This document shows, piece by piece, positions 24,613-34,499 of a stretch of 64,000 nt of DNA (the first letter of the stretch is position 1; each line of letters begins with the position of its first letter). The stretch covers positions 5,289,001-5,353,000 of the forward strand of contig NZ_CP084541.1 of the NCBI RefSeq assembly GCF_020410765.1, written 5' to 3'. The position numbers and the translations under genes were made by a program. Origin of the DNA: Streptomyces marincola (lineage in GTDB: Bacteria > Actinomycetota > Actinomycetes > Streptomycetales > Streptomycetaceae). The notes beneath the pieces were generated by a model that saw only the letters and a list, made by a program, of their open reading frames with translations, was not told the DNA's origin and searched no databases.

Positions 24613-24715
24613 GTTGCACAGGTACGCGGCCCACCCCTCCTCGTACCTCCCCCGCACCTCCCGACCAGCACCCGCATCAGCTCCACCACCCTCATACGCC
24701 GAGAAGAGAACGACC

Positions 24716-26584
24716 ATGACCGAGCAGGCCACCGGGGCGCCCAAGCCGCAGCCGCGAGCACCCCGAGGCGGAGCGCCGCAGCCCACCACCGTCGCGGACG
24801 TGACGGGCGCCCAGTCCCTCATCCGTTCCCTCGAAGCGGTGGGTGCCGACACCGTCTTCGGTATCCCCGGTGGCGCGATCCTGCCCGCCTACGACCCGAT
24901 GATGGACTCCACGGCGGTCCGCCACATCCTCGTCCGCCACGAGCAGGGCGCGGGGCACGCCGCGACGGGGTACGCGCAGGCCACCGGCAAGGTGGGCGTC
25001 TGCATGGCCACCTCGGGCCCCGGCGCGACCAACCTGGTCACCCCCATCGCGGACGCGCACATGGACTCGGTGCCGCTGGTGGCCATCACGGGCCAGGTCG
25101 CGAGCAAGACGATCGGCACCGACGCCTTCCAGGAAGCCGACATCTGCGGCATCACCCTGCCGATCACCAAGCACAACTTCCTGGTCACCGACCCCGCGGA
25201 GATCCCGCGCACCATCGCCGAGGCGTTCCACATCGCCGCCACGGGCCGCCCCGGGCCCGTCCTGGTCGACATCGCCAAGGACGCGCTCCAGAGCCGCACC
25301 ACCTTCTCCTGGCCGCCCGCCCACGACCTGCCGGGCTACCGCCCGGTCAGCCGCCCGCACGCCAAGCAGATCCGCGAGGCGGCCCGGCTGATCGCCGAGG
25401 CCAGGCGCCCGGTGCTCTACGTGGGCGGCGGCGTCGTGAAGGCCCGGGCCGCCGCCGAGCTGAGGGAGCTGGCCGAGCTGACCGGCGCCCCCGTGACCAC
25501 GACCCTGATGGCGCTGGGCGCGTTCCCCGACAGCCACCCGCAGCACGTCGGCATGCCCGGCATGCACGGTGCCGTCACGGCCGTCACCGCGCTCCAGAAG
25601 GCCGACCTGATCGTCGCGCTCGGCGCCCGTTTCGACGACCGCGTCACCGGCCGCATCGACTCCTTCGCCCCCCTCGCCAAGGTCGTGCACGCCGACATCG
25701 ACCCGGCCGAGATCGGCAAGAACCGGCTGGCCGACGTCCCGATCGTCGGCGACGTCAAGGACGTCATGGCCGACCTGACCGCCGCCCTGCGCGGCGACGA
25801 GGCCGCCGAGGCCCGCGGCCCCGCGGCCCGCGAGCGCTACGCCACCTGGTGGGACCAGCTCAACCGCTGGCGCAGCACCTACCCGCTCGGCTACGACCTG
25901 CCGGAGGACGGCACCCTCTCCCCGCAGCAGGTCATCGAGCGCATCGGCCGGCTCGCCCCCGAGGACACCGTCTACACGGCGGGAGTCGGCCAGCACCAGA
26001 TGTGGGCCGCCCACTACCTGCCGTTCGAACGCCCCGGCACGTGGCTCAACTCAGGCGGCCTCGGCACCATGGGCTACGCCGTGCCCGCCGCGCTCGGCGC
26101 CAAGGCCGGCCGCCCCGAGGCCACGGTGTGGGCCATCGACGGCGACGGCTGCTTCCAGATGACCAACCAGGAACTGGTCACCGCCGCCCTCAACGGCATC
26201 CCCATCAAGGTCGCCATCATCAACAACGGCGCGCTCGGCATGGTCAGGCAGTGGCAGACCCTGTTCTACAACCAGCGCTACTCCAACACCGTGCTGCGCG
26301 AGGGCCCGGGCGCCGACGGGACCGCCACGAGCACCGGCACCCGCGTTCCCGACTTCGTCAAGCTGGCGGAGGCCATGGGCTGCGTGGGGCTGCGCTGCGA
26401 GGAGCCGGGCCAGCTCGACGCCGTCATCGAGAAGGCCAACTCCATCAACGACCGCCCCGTGGTCGTCGACTTCATCGTCCACGAGGACGCCATGGTCTGG
26501 CCGATGGTCGCGGCCGGCACCTCCAACGACGAGGTCATGGCGGCCCGCGGGGTCCGCCCGGACTTCAGCGACGCCGACGACTGA
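24716..26584 (+). CDS. ilvB: Acetolactate synthase large subunit
   Basis: IlvB (622 aa) is the ThDP-dependent catalytic subunit that condenses pyruvate with pyruvate or 2-oxobutyrate, the first common step to Val, Leu and Ile. It has the ThDP glutamate in VRHEQGAGHAATGYA, the FAD region, and the C-terminal GDGCFQMTNQELVTA motif with INNGALGMVRQWQ. ATG 24716 is preceded by GAGAAGAGAA and gives the usual variable N-terminal stretch before DVTGAQSL. ilvN follows after 26 bp. Control is by the leader-peptide attenuator upstream. Confidence 0.96.
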   Translation: MTEQATGAPKPQPRAPRGGAPQPTTVADVTGAQSLIRSLEAVGADTVFGIPGGAILPAYDPMMDSTAVRHILVRHEQGAGHAATGYAQATGKVGVCMATSGPGATNLVTPIADAHMDSVPLVAITGQVASKTIGTDAFQEADICGITLPITKHNFLVTDPAEIPRTIAEAFHIAATGRPGPVLVDIAKDALQSRTTFSWPPAHDLPGYRPVSRPHAKQIREAARLIAEARRPVLYVGGGVVKARAAAELRELAELTGAPVTTTLMALGAFPDSHPQHVGMPGMHGAVTAVTALQKADLIVALGARFDDRVTGRIDSFAPLAKVVHADIDPAEIGKNRLADVPIVGDVKDVMADLTAALRGDEAAEARGPAARERYATWWDQLNRWRSTYPLGYDLPEDGTLSPQQVIERIGRLAPEDTVYTAGVGQHQMWAAHYLPFERPGTWLNSGGLGTMGYAVPAALGAKAGRPEATVWAIDGDGCFQMTNQELVTAALNGIPIKVAIINNGALGMVRQWQTLFYNQRYSNTVLREGPGADGTATSTGTRVPDFVKLAEAMGCVGLRCEEPGQLDAVIEKANSINDRPVVVDFIVHEDAMVWPMVAAGTSNDEVMAARGVRPDFSDADD

Positions 26585-26610
26585 CCCACCACGCCGAGGT
26601 AACCACCGAC

Positions 26611-27135
26611 ATGTCGAAACACACCCTCTCCGTCCTCGTGGAGAACAAGCCGGGCGTCCTGGCACGGATCACCTCGCTGTTCTCCCGGCGCAACTTCAAC
26701 ATCGACTCCCTCGCGGTCGGCACCACGGAGCACCCCGAGGTCTCGCGGATCACGATCGTGGTCAGCGTCGAGGAACTGCCGCTCGAACAGGTCACGAAGC
26801 AGCTCAACAAGCTCGTCAACGTGCTGAAGATCGTCGAGCTCGACCCGTCCGCGGCCGTGCACAGGGAACTCGTCCTGGTGAAGGTGCGCGCCGACAACGA
26901 CACCAGGTCGCAGATCGTCGAGATCGTGCAGCTGTTCCGCGCCAAGACGGTCGACGTCGCTCCCGAGGCGGTCACCATCGAGGCCACGGGAAGCAGCGAC
27001 AAGCTGGAGGCCATGCTCCGCATGCTGGAGCCGTTCGGCATCAAGGAACTGGTGCAGTCCGGCGCCATCGCCATCGGCCGCGGCTCCCGGTCCATCACCG
27101 ACCGGTCGCTGCGGGCCCTGGAGCGGACCGCATAG
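26611..27135 (+). CDS. ilvN: Acetolactate synthase small (regulatory) subunit
   Basis: IlvN (174 aa) stimulates IlvB and confers valine feedback inhibition. The N-terminal ACT domain is plain (LSVLVENKPGVLARITSLFSRRNFNID), followed by the second regulatory domain with LVKVRADNDTRSQIVEIV. The length is normal for the one-ACT family. It is encoded 26 bp after ilvB with a weak ribosome site (GAGGT) upstream. ilvC follows after 163 bp, possibly in the same transcript. Confidence 0.96.
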   Translation: MSKHTLSVLVENKPGVLARITSLFSRRNFNIDSLAVGTTEHPEVSRITIVVSVEELPLEQVTKQLNKLVNVLKIVELDPSAAVHRELVLVKVRADNDTRSQIVEIVQLFRAKTVDVAPEAVTIEATGSSDKLEAMLRMLEPFGIKELVQSGAIAIGRGSRSITDRSLRALERTA

Positions 27136-27298
27136 CGAGACGGCCCCGCACCCCACCGGCGCGGGCGGCATACGGTGGTCCGCGGACGCGGGCCACCCGC
27201 ATCCCGCGACAACCGTGCGCCGCGCCCCCGGAACGCCGCACTGGACGCGGCCGCCGGCCGCGGCGCACAGCGAACAAGACAAGAGGAGAAGACCCAAA

Positions 27299-28297
<999 letters not shown>

Positions 28298-28340
28298 GCC
28301 CCTATCCGAGCCCCCGCCGCGGGAGTTCGCTCGATCGAGC

Positions 28341-28372
28341 GGTGGGCTCGGCAGGCGACTGCCGAGCCCACC
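28341..28372 (+). terminator. Terminator after ilvC
   Basis: A perfect 14-bp stem (28341-28354 with 28359-28372) has the loop GCGA. It separates the ilvBNC unit from serA. Confidence 0.75.
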
Positions 28373-28504
28373 ACCGCGCCGATACACTGCATGGCGAAAG
28401 CGCGTCACAGGCTCACAGCGTCGTGCGTCTCCACGCGGCTGCCCTCTTCTCCCCCCGCCGTCGGCCGTCGGGACGCGGCCTTCCGCAAAGGACAGTGAGA
28501 CACA

Positions 28505-30094
28505 GTGAGCAAGCCCGTCGTACTTATCGCTGAAGAGCTTTCGCCCGCCACAGTCGACGCCCTGGGGCCCGATTTCGAGATCCGCCACTGCGACGGCGCC
28601 GACCGCGCGGACCTGCTCGGCGCCATCGCCGACGTCGACGCCGTCCTCATCCGCAGCGCCACCAGGATCGACGCCGAGGCCGTGGCAGCGGCCCGCCGGC
28701 TCAAGGTCGTCGCCCGCGCGGGCGTCGGCCTCGACAACGTGGACGTCCCGGCCGCCACCAAGGCCGGCGTCATGGTGGTCAACGCGCCCACGTCCAACAT
28801 CGTGACCGCGGCCGAGCTGGCCTGCGGCCTGATCATCTCCACCGCGCGCAACATCCCGCAGGCCAACGCCGCCCTCAAGAAGGGCGAGTGGAAGCGCAGC
28901 AAGTACACCGGCGTCGAGCTGGCGGAGAAGACCCTCGGCGTCGTCGGCCTCGGCCGCATCGGCGTGCTGGTGGCCCAGCGCATGGCCGCGTTCGGCATGG
29001 ACGTCGTCGCCTACGACCCCTACGTGCAGCCGGCCCGCGCCGCGCAGATGGGCGTCAAGCTGATGTCGCTCGACGAACTGCTCGCCGCGTCCGACTTCAT
29101 CACCGTCCACCTGCCCAAGACGCCCGAGACCCTGGGTCTCATCGGGGACGAGGCGCTGCACAAGGTGAAGCCCTCGGTCCGCATCATCAACGCGGCCCGC
29201 GGCGGCATCGTGGACGAGGCCGCGCTCCTCAGCGCGCTCAAGGAGGGCCGCGTCGCCGGCGCGGGCCTCGACGTCTACGCCAGCGAGCCGTGCACGGACT
29301 CGCCGCTGTTCGAGTTCGACACGGTGATCGGCACCCCGCACCTGGGCGCCTCGACCGGCGAGGCCCAGGAGAAGGCGGGCATCGCCGTCGCCAAGTCGGT
29401 GCGCCTCGCGCTCGCGGGCGAACTGGTGCCGGACGCCGTGAACGTGCAGGGCGGCGTCATCGCGGAGGACGTCCGTCCCGGGCTGCCCCTCGCCGAGAAG
29501 CTGGGCCGCATCTTCACCGCGCTCGCGGGCGAGGTCGCGCTGCGTCTCGACGTCGAGGTCCGCGGCGAGATCACGCAGCACGACGTCAAGATCCTCGAAC
29601 TGTCCGCGCTCAAGGGCGTCTTCGAGGATGTCGTCGCCGAGACGGTCTCCTACGTGAACGCCCCGCTGTTCGCGCAGGAGCGCGGCGTCGAGGTCCGGCT
29701 GACCACCAGCTCGGAGTCGACCGACCACAGGAACCTGATCACGGTGCGCGGGACCCTCACGGGCGGCGAGGTGGTCTCCGTGGCCGGCACGCTGGCCGGT
29801 CCCAAGTTCCAGCAGAAGATCGTCGGCATCGGTGAGCACACGGTCGACCTGGCCGTCGCTGACCACATGGCGTTCCTGCGCTACACCGACCGCCCCGGCG
29901 TGGTCGGTACGCTCGGCCGCATCCTCGGCGAGGCCGGCATCAACATCGCGGGGATGCAGGTCGCCCGCGCCGAGGAGGGCGGCGAGGCACTGATCGCCCT
30001 CACCGTCGACGGCATCATCCCGCCGCAGGTCCTCTCGGAGATCGCCGCGGAGATCGGCGCGACGTCCGCCCGCGGCGTCGACCTGACCGACTGA
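28505..30094 (+). CDS. serA: D-3-phosphoglycerate dehydrogenase
   Basis: SerA (529 aa) oxidises 3-phosphoglycerate with NAD+, the first step of serine synthesis. It is the long form: nucleotide motif VGLGRIGVLVAQRM, substrate Arg in NAARGGIVDEAAL, catalytic His in TPHLGAST, an allosteric substrate-binding domain and a C-terminal ACT domain (LRYTDRPGVVGTLG). The ACT domain implies feedback control by serine. The GTG at 28505 has AAAGGA upstream. It is convergent with the alcohol dehydrogenase gene across a hairpin. Confidence 0.96.
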   Translation: MSKPVVLIAEELSPATVDALGPDFEIRHCDGADRADLLGAIADVDAVLIRSATRIDAEAVAAARRLKVVARAGVGLDNVDVPAATKAGVMVVNAPTSNIVTAAELACGLIISTARNIPQANAALKKGEWKRSKYTGVELAEKTLGVVGLGRIGVLVAQRMAAFGMDVVAYDPYVQPARAAQMGVKLMSLDELLAASDFITVHLPKTPETLGLIGDEALHKVKPSVRIINAARGGIVDEAALLSALKEGRVAGAGLDVYASEPCTDSPLFEFDTVIGTPHLGASTGEAQEKAGIAVAKSVRLALAGELVPDAVNVQGGVIAEDVRPGLPLAEKLGRIFTALAGEVALRLDVEVRGEITQHDVKILELSALKGVFEDVVAETVSYVNAPLFAQERGVEVRLTTSSESTDHRNLITVRGTLTGGEVVSVAGTLAGPKFQQKIVGIGEHTVDLAVADHMAFLRYTDRPGVVGTLGRILGEAGINIAGMQVARAEEGGEALIALTVDGIIPPQVLSEIAAEIGATSARGVDLTD

Positions 30095-30156
30095 ACGGCC
30101 GAGTGACCGGCGGGCCGACCGCCGGCCCGGCCTCGCACGCGGCGGCACCGCGCCAC

Positions 30157-30194
30157 CGCCCGGCCGGGGAGGAGCCCCCTCCCTCGGCCGGGCG
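30157..30194. terminator. Hairpin between serA and the alcohol dehydrogenase gene
   Basis: Arms 30157-30172 and 30179-30194 pair with one mismatch and two G-T pairs around a short loop, between two convergent genes. Confidence 0.55.
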
Positions 30195-30204
30195 ACGGGC
30201 GGCG

Positions 30205-31245
30205 CTACCCGTTCGGCAGGATGACGGCGCGCCCGTTGACCTTCCGCTCGTGCAGCCGCTCGTACGCCTTCGGCGCCTCGTCGATGCCGTAGGTCTCGAT
30301 GTGCACCTCGATGTGGCCGGCCCTGGCCAGGTCGAGCACTTCCCGCAGTTCGCCCCGGCTGCCCCAGTACGGCGCGGTGACGGCCACGTCGAACGCCGTG
30401 GTGTTGATGCCGACCGGCAGCGCCCCGCCCCCGAGGCCCACGATGGCGACGTCGGCCTCGACCGAGGCGACGGCACCCGCCGTCTCGGCCGTCGGCCCCG
30501 CGCCCACGAAGTCGAACACGGCCTGCGCGCCGCGCCCGCCGGTCAGTTCCCGCACCCGGTCGGCGGCCCGTTCGCCGGACAGCACGGTGTCGTGCGCCCC
30601 GACGGTGCGGGCGAGCGCCAGTTTCTCCTCCGACAGGTCGAGGGCGATCACGCGGCTGGGCGTCAGGGCCCGGAGCAACTGGATCGCGACGTGCCCGAGC
30701 CCGCCCGCCCCGATGACCACGGCGGTGCTGCCCGGCACGAGCTTGGGCAGCGACCGCTTGATCGCGTGGTACGGCGTCAGCCCCGCGTCGGTGAGCGGCA
30801 CCGTCGCCACCGGGTCGAGGCCGTCGAGCGGCACCAGGAACCGCGCGTCGTCGACGAGCATGTACTCGGCCATCGCGCCCGGGGCGCCGAGGCCGGGCGG
30901 GTTGATCCCGAGTTCGGCCGCGCGCAGGCAGTAGTTCTCCTTGCCCTCCGCGCACTTGGCGCAGCGTCCGCAGCCCTGCGGCCCGTACACGGCGACGAGG
31001 TCGCCCTCCGCGAGACCGGTCACCCCGGCACCGAGACCGGCGACCGTGCCCGCGCCCTCGTGCCCGAGGGTCAGGGGCAGCGGGTAGGGGAAGCGGTCCG
31101 CGGGCCAGCTCATGAGGGCGATGTCGGAGTGGCACACGCCCGCCGCCGCGACCCGGAGCAGGACCTGTCCAGGGCCCGGCTCCGGCTCGGGAACGGTGAC
31201 GACCTCGGGCGCGGCCCCGATCTCCCGGTACTGCACGGCCTTCAT
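30205..31245 (-). CDS. Zinc-dependent alcohol dehydrogenase
   Basis: A 346-aa medium-chain dehydrogenase. The catalytic zinc site is seen in AGVCHSDIAL and GHEGAGTV, and the structural zinc site is CGRCAKCAEGKENYC (four Cys). The Rossmann motif is VIGAGGLGHVAIQLL, followed by an Asp in IALDLSEEKL that favours NAD+. This pattern resembles broad-range actinobacterial secondary alcohol dehydrogenases such as Rhodococcus ADH-A. The SDR gene lies 69 bp upstream on the same strand, so the two may form an operon with the SDR first. Confidence 0.9.
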   Translation of the reverse strand: MKAVQYREIGAAPEVVTVPEPEPGPGQVLLRVAAAGVCHSDIALMSWPADRFPYPLPLTLGHEGAGTVAGLGAGVTGLAEGDLVAVYGPQGCGRCAKCAEGKENYCLRAAELGINPPGLGAPGAMAEYMLVDDARFLVPLDGLDPVATVPLTDAGLTPYHAIKRSLPKLVPGSTAVVIGAGGLGHVAIQLLRALTPSRVIALDLSEEKLALARTVGAHDTVLSGERAADRVRELTGGRGAQAVFDFVGAGPTAETAGAVASVEADVAIVGLGGGALPVGINTTAFDVAVTAPYWGSRGELREVLDLARAGHIEVHIETYGIDEAPKAYERLHERKVNGRAVILPNG

Positions 31246-31314
31246 GGCGTCCCCTTCCGTTCGGTGCGCTCGTGGGTCGGCGCGGGCCCGGGTGCGGTCC
31301 CGGCCCGCCGGTGC

Positions 31315-32082
31315 TCAGCGGGCCGCGTAGGCGCCGTCGACGAGGTGGTAGCTGCCGTGGATGAACGAGGCCCGGTCCGACAGCAGGAAAGCGGTCAGCT
31401 CCGCCACCTCCTGCGGGGTGCCGAGCCGCCCCACGGGGTGCAGTTCGACGAGCGCGCCGGTGTCGACGTGCTCGGCGGCGTGCAGCAGGGGGGTGTCGAT
31501 GAAACCGGGACCGACCGCGTTCACGCGGATGTTGCGCGCCGCGCATTCGAGCGCGGCCGTCTTGGTGAGGCCGACGACACCGTGCTTGGCCGCGACGTAG
31601 GCGACCGAGCCCGGCAGCCCGTGCGTGCCGAGGATGGACGCCATGTTGACGATCGCGCCGCCGCCCGCGTCGGCCATCGCGGGAATCTCGTGGCGCAGGC
31701 AGTAGAACACGCCGCTGAGGTTGGTATCGACCACGCGCCGCCACTCGTCGATCGGGTATTCCTCGACGGGGCTGCTCGCACCGCCGATCCCGGCGTTGTT
31801 CACGGCTAGGTGCAGGGCGCCGAACGTCTCCGCCGCGCTGCTCACAGCGGTGGCGACCGAGTCGGGGTCGGTGACGTCCACGCGGACCGCGGCGGTCCGC
31901 GCGCCGCCCGCGGCGATCTCGTCGGCGGCCCGCGCCGCGGCGGGTTCGTTGTAGTCGGCGACGACGACGTTCGCGCCGCCCCCTGCCAGCCGCTCCGCGA
32001 TGGCCCGGCCGATGCCGGACGCGGCGCCGGTGACCAGAGCGGTGCGGCCGGAGAACTCCGTGCGGTGGTCGGTGACGGTCAT
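31315..32082 (-). CDS. Short-chain dehydrogenase/reductase (FabG-like)
   Basis: A 255-aa classical SDR with TGAASGIGRAIAERL, NNAGIGG, the catalytic Ser near NMASILG and YVAAKHG. The Asp in VVADYNEP after the glycine motif favours NAD(H). The C-terminal FIHGSYHLVDGAYAA is typical of FabG-like or 3-alpha-hydroxysteroid-type enzymes. GGAAGGAG precedes the ATG at 32082. Longer in-frame starts up to 32271 add a non-conserved tail. It is followed on the same strand by the alcohol dehydrogenase gene. The substrate is unknown. Confidence 0.9.
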   Translation of the reverse strand: MTVTDHRTEFSGRTALVTGAASGIGRAIAERLAGGGANVVVADYNEPAAARAADEIAAGGARTAAVRVDVTDPDSVATAVSSAAETFGALHLAVNNAGIGGASSPVEEYPIDEWRRVVDTNLSGVFYCLRHEIPAMADAGGGAIVNMASILGTHGLPGSVAYVAAKHGVVGLTKTAALECAARNIRVNAVGPGFIDTPLLHAAEHVDTGALVELHPVGRLGTPQEVAELTAFLLSDRASFIHGSYHLVDGAYAAR

Positions 32083-32320
32083 GGACGTCGTGCTCCTTCC
32101 CGCGCCCCGGCGGACGCCGGCCGTGGCGGCCGGTGACGAGGGCTTCGTCGGCCACGGTCTCCACCGTACCGCTATGTGGCCTATGGCGACATTCGTCCCT
32201 TTTATGAGGGTGCCGGGGCCGTCCGGTGCGCGAACGAAACCGGTGCCGCCCCGGGAAGGCTGGGGCGGCACCGGTTCTGGCGGGCGCGCCGACGTCGTCG
32301 CGCGCGGTACAGGGACCGCG

Positions 32321-33334
32321 TCAGCCGCCTGCCAGCTGGTGGGCCATTTCCGGTGAGAACTGCCCGGCCGGGCCGGCGCAGCCGTCCAGCTCGCCCGGCG
32401 GTTTCACCCACAGAAAGGCGTCGATCAGTTCGTTGCCGGTGTCCGCCGTGGGGTTCTCGCCGACCAGGCGGCCGGGCGGATCGCACCACTCGGAGCCGGC
32501 CGGGCCGTTCCCGTTGCGGCTGGTGTCGATGACCGCCCTGAGGCTGTCGTCGCCGAGCGCGGCGAGCACGTCCTGCGCGAAAGCGACCTCGTCCCCGGTG
32601 GCGCGGTAGTTCGACACGTTGCTGTAGATGCCGTCCCCGCTCTCCAGCACGCCCGCCTCGGTGAGGGTGGCGGCCATCGCGGCCGGCTCGTGCCAGGCCG
32701 AGTGCCCGGCGTCGAAGTACACCCGCGCCTCGGGGTTGGCGGCGTGGATGAGGTCGGCGGCCCGGGCGAGGGAGGAGAAGCGTTCGGCGCGCTCGGCGCC
32801 GTCGAGGCAGGTGGTCAGCGCGAGGGAGTCCGGTTCCAGGATGACGGCCGCGGGGCCGCTGCCGAGCCCGGCGGCGAAGTCCTCCACCCAGTCCAGGTAG
32901 CTCGGGAAGTCGGGGGCCCCGCCCGCGGACGCGCCGCCGCAGTCCCGGTTCGGGATCATGTAGGACACCAGCACGGGCACCTCACCGGCCGCCTCCGCGG
33001 CGGACGTCACCGCGGCGGCGTCCCGCGTGACGGTGCCGGGTTCGTAGTGCGAGAACCACACCGCCTGCGGCTGGGCGGCGATCCGGTCGGCGATCAGCGG
33101 CTGCCGCGGGTCTCCCGGGTTCGCCTCGACCCACGCGTGCACCTGGAGCGGGTAGTCGTGGAACTCCGTGCCGTCGGGCAGGCCGGCCGCCTGCGCGCCG
33201 TGGGCGGCGGGAACCGAACCCCAGGTGAACGCGGTGGCGAGCGCCGCTCCTGCCGCGATCAGCAGGGCGGCGCGAGGGCGCCCGGCGGGGCGCGTGCGGT
33301 GATCGGGCGGCTGTGCGGCTCGTGGGGTGCGCAT
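32321..33334 (-). CDS. Secreted glycoside hydrolase family 6 endoglucanase
   Basis: A 337-aa secreted beta-1,4-glucanase. A long basic n-region and hydrophobic core (AALLIAAGAALATAF) form a signal peptide, with cleavage probably near AHGAQA (residues 44-49). The GH6 catalytic residues are present: Asp131 in PNRDCGG, Asp169 in ILEPDSLAL, and the C-terminal WVKPPGELDGC. There is no carbohydrate-binding module. AAAGGAA precedes the ATG. A perfect CebR box lies 37 bp upstream of the start codon, so repression relieved by cello-oligosaccharides is expected. It is divergent from an AA10 LPMO gene with the same type of site. Confidence 0.93.
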   Translation of the reverse strand: MRTPRAAQPPDHRTRPAGRPRAALLIAAGAALATAFTWGSVPAAHGAQAAGLPDGTEFHDYPLQVHAWVEANPGDPRQPLIADRIAAQPQAVWFSHYEPGTVTRDAAAVTSAAEAAGEVPVLVSYMIPNRDCGGASAGGAPDFPSYLDWVEDFAAGLGSGPAAVILEPDSLALTTCLDGAERAERFSSLARAADLIHAANPEARVYFDAGHSAWHEPAAMAATLTEAGVLESGDGIYSNVSNYRATGDEVAFAQDVLAALGDDSLRAVIDTSRNGNGPAGSEWCDPPGRLVGENPTADTGNELIDAFLWVKPPGELDGCAGPAGQFSPEMAHQLAGG

Positions 33335-33371
33335 GCGGCTCTGTTCCTTTCGGAGCGCCGTGTGGGGGGAA

Positions 33372-33385
33372 TGGGAGCGCTCCCA
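33372..33385. promoter_or_regulatory. CebR box upstream of the GH6 gene
   Basis: TGGGAGCGCTCCCA, a perfect 14-bp palindrome identical to the Streptomyces CebR consensus, with 37 bp to the GH6 start codon. Confidence 0.93.
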
Positions 33386-33580
33386 TAGAGGCAGAACATA
33401 GCGGCTCGCGGCGGTCGAGTAAACGGTCGCGGCGCATCCGGGTCGTATGAAGTCGCGGCAGCGGTCGGGTGCCGGTGTCGTCCGCCCCGCCGGGCGGGCG
33501 GGGCCGGTCCGGGAGAGCGGAAGGCCCGTTGTCCTGCCGGATGTTTCGGCGATGTGTCGCGGGGTAAAGCCGATGTACTT

Positions 33581-33594
33581 TGGGAGCGCTCCCA
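33581..33594. promoter_or_regulatory. CebR box upstream of the LPMO gene
   Basis: A second perfect TGGGAGCGCTCCCA, with 37 bp to the LPMO start codon. The 195 bp between the two boxes hold the two divergent promoters and no gene. Confidence 0.93.
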
Positions 33595-33631
33595 CGACCG
33601 GACCCCACAACCGGAAATCGGAGACCGCGCA

Positions 33632-34300
33632 ATGCACGTGCTGAGAGACACGCACAGCCCCCGCTGGACGCTTCGCGCCCTGGCCATGCTGTCCGCGGCG
33701 ATCATGTTCCTGATCCCCTGGGCCGGCGACGCGAAGGCCCACGGCTCGATCGTCGACCCCGCGTCCCGCAACTACGGCTGCTGGGACCGCTGGGGCCACG
33801 ACCACCTCAACCCGGCCATGGCGCAGCAGGACCCCATGTGCTGGCAGGCGTGGCAGGACAACCCCAACGCCATGTGGAACTGGAACGGCCTGTACCGCAA
33901 CAACGTCGGCGGGAACCACCGCGGGCAGGTGCCCGACGGGCAGCTGTGCAGCGGCGGCAGGACCGAGGGCGGCCGGTACAACTCGCTCGACGCGGTCGGC
34001 CCCTGGAAGACCACGGACGTCGGTGACGACTTCACCGTGCACCTGTACGACCAGGCCAGCCACGGCGCCGACTACTTCCAGGTCTACGTCACCAAGCAGG
34101 GCTTCGACCCGGCCACCGAGGCCCTGGGCTGGGGCGACCTCGAACTCGTCGAGCAGACCGGCTCCTACGCCCCCGCGCAGAACATCTCGATCGACGTGAG
34201 CACCTCGGGCCGCAGCGGTCACCACGTGGTCTACACCATCTGGCAGGCCTCGCACATGGACCAGGTGTACTACCTGTGCAGTGACGTCAACTTCGGCTGA
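33632..34300 (+). CDS. Secreted AA10 lytic polysaccharide monooxygenase
   Basis: A 222-aa copper enzyme that cleaves crystalline polysaccharide oxidatively. Signal peptide cleavage after AKA (residue 36) leaves His37 as the mature N-terminus, one half of the copper histidine brace. The second His is in YDQASHGADY (about residue 144). The protein is only the catalytic domain. Its sequence (YGCWDRWGHDHLNP, PMCWQAWQDNPNAMWNWNGLYR) recalls the small S. lividans chitin-active SliLPMO10E. The CebR box 37 bp upstream links it to cellulose-derived signals, which is unexpected for a chitin-active type. GGAGA precedes the ATG. Confidence 0.92.
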   Translation: MHVLRDTHSPRWTLRALAMLSAAIMFLIPWAGDAKAHGSIVDPASRNYGCWDRWGHDHLNPAMAQQDPMCWQAWQDNPNAMWNWNGLYRNNVGGNHRGQVPDGQLCSGGRTEGGRYNSLDAVGPWKTTDVGDDFTVHLYDQASHGADYFQVYVTKQGFDPATEALGWGDLELVEQTGSYAPAQNISIDVSTSGRSGHHVVYTIWQASHMDQVYYLCSDVNFG

Positions 34301-34402
34301 CGCCAGCTGAACACCGGTCCTGTGCCCGGTTGACGCCGCGCGGACCCGGCCGCCCACCGCACCCACGCAACCGGGCGTCCGGCGCCACCCGTATCACCCG
34401 TA

Positions 34403-34440
34403 CGAAGGAGCCCCGCCGGCGGACCGGCGGGGCTCCTTCG
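34403..34440. terminator. Bidirectional terminator between the LPMO and PucR-type genes
   Basis: A perfect 17-bp stem (34403-34419 with 34424-34440) and loop CGGA lie between the convergent LPMO and regulator genes. Confidence 0.8.
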
Positions 34441-34499
34441 CGCCGCCACCGGCCGGGGCGCGGGCGGCACGGACGGCGGCGCCCGTTCCCGCGATCCGC

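Noticed and set aside
28391..28498. Possible serine leader peptide upstream of serA (about 35 codons with several Ser codons)
   Set aside because: The only -10-like hexamer (28383-28388) is too close to the ATG for it to be transcribed, and no terminator-type hairpin follows. Not supported enough to call an attenuator.
32082..32271. N-terminal extension of the SDR gene
   Set aside because: The open frame continues upstream, but ATG 32082 has a strong ribosome site and the extension is unlike SDR proteins.
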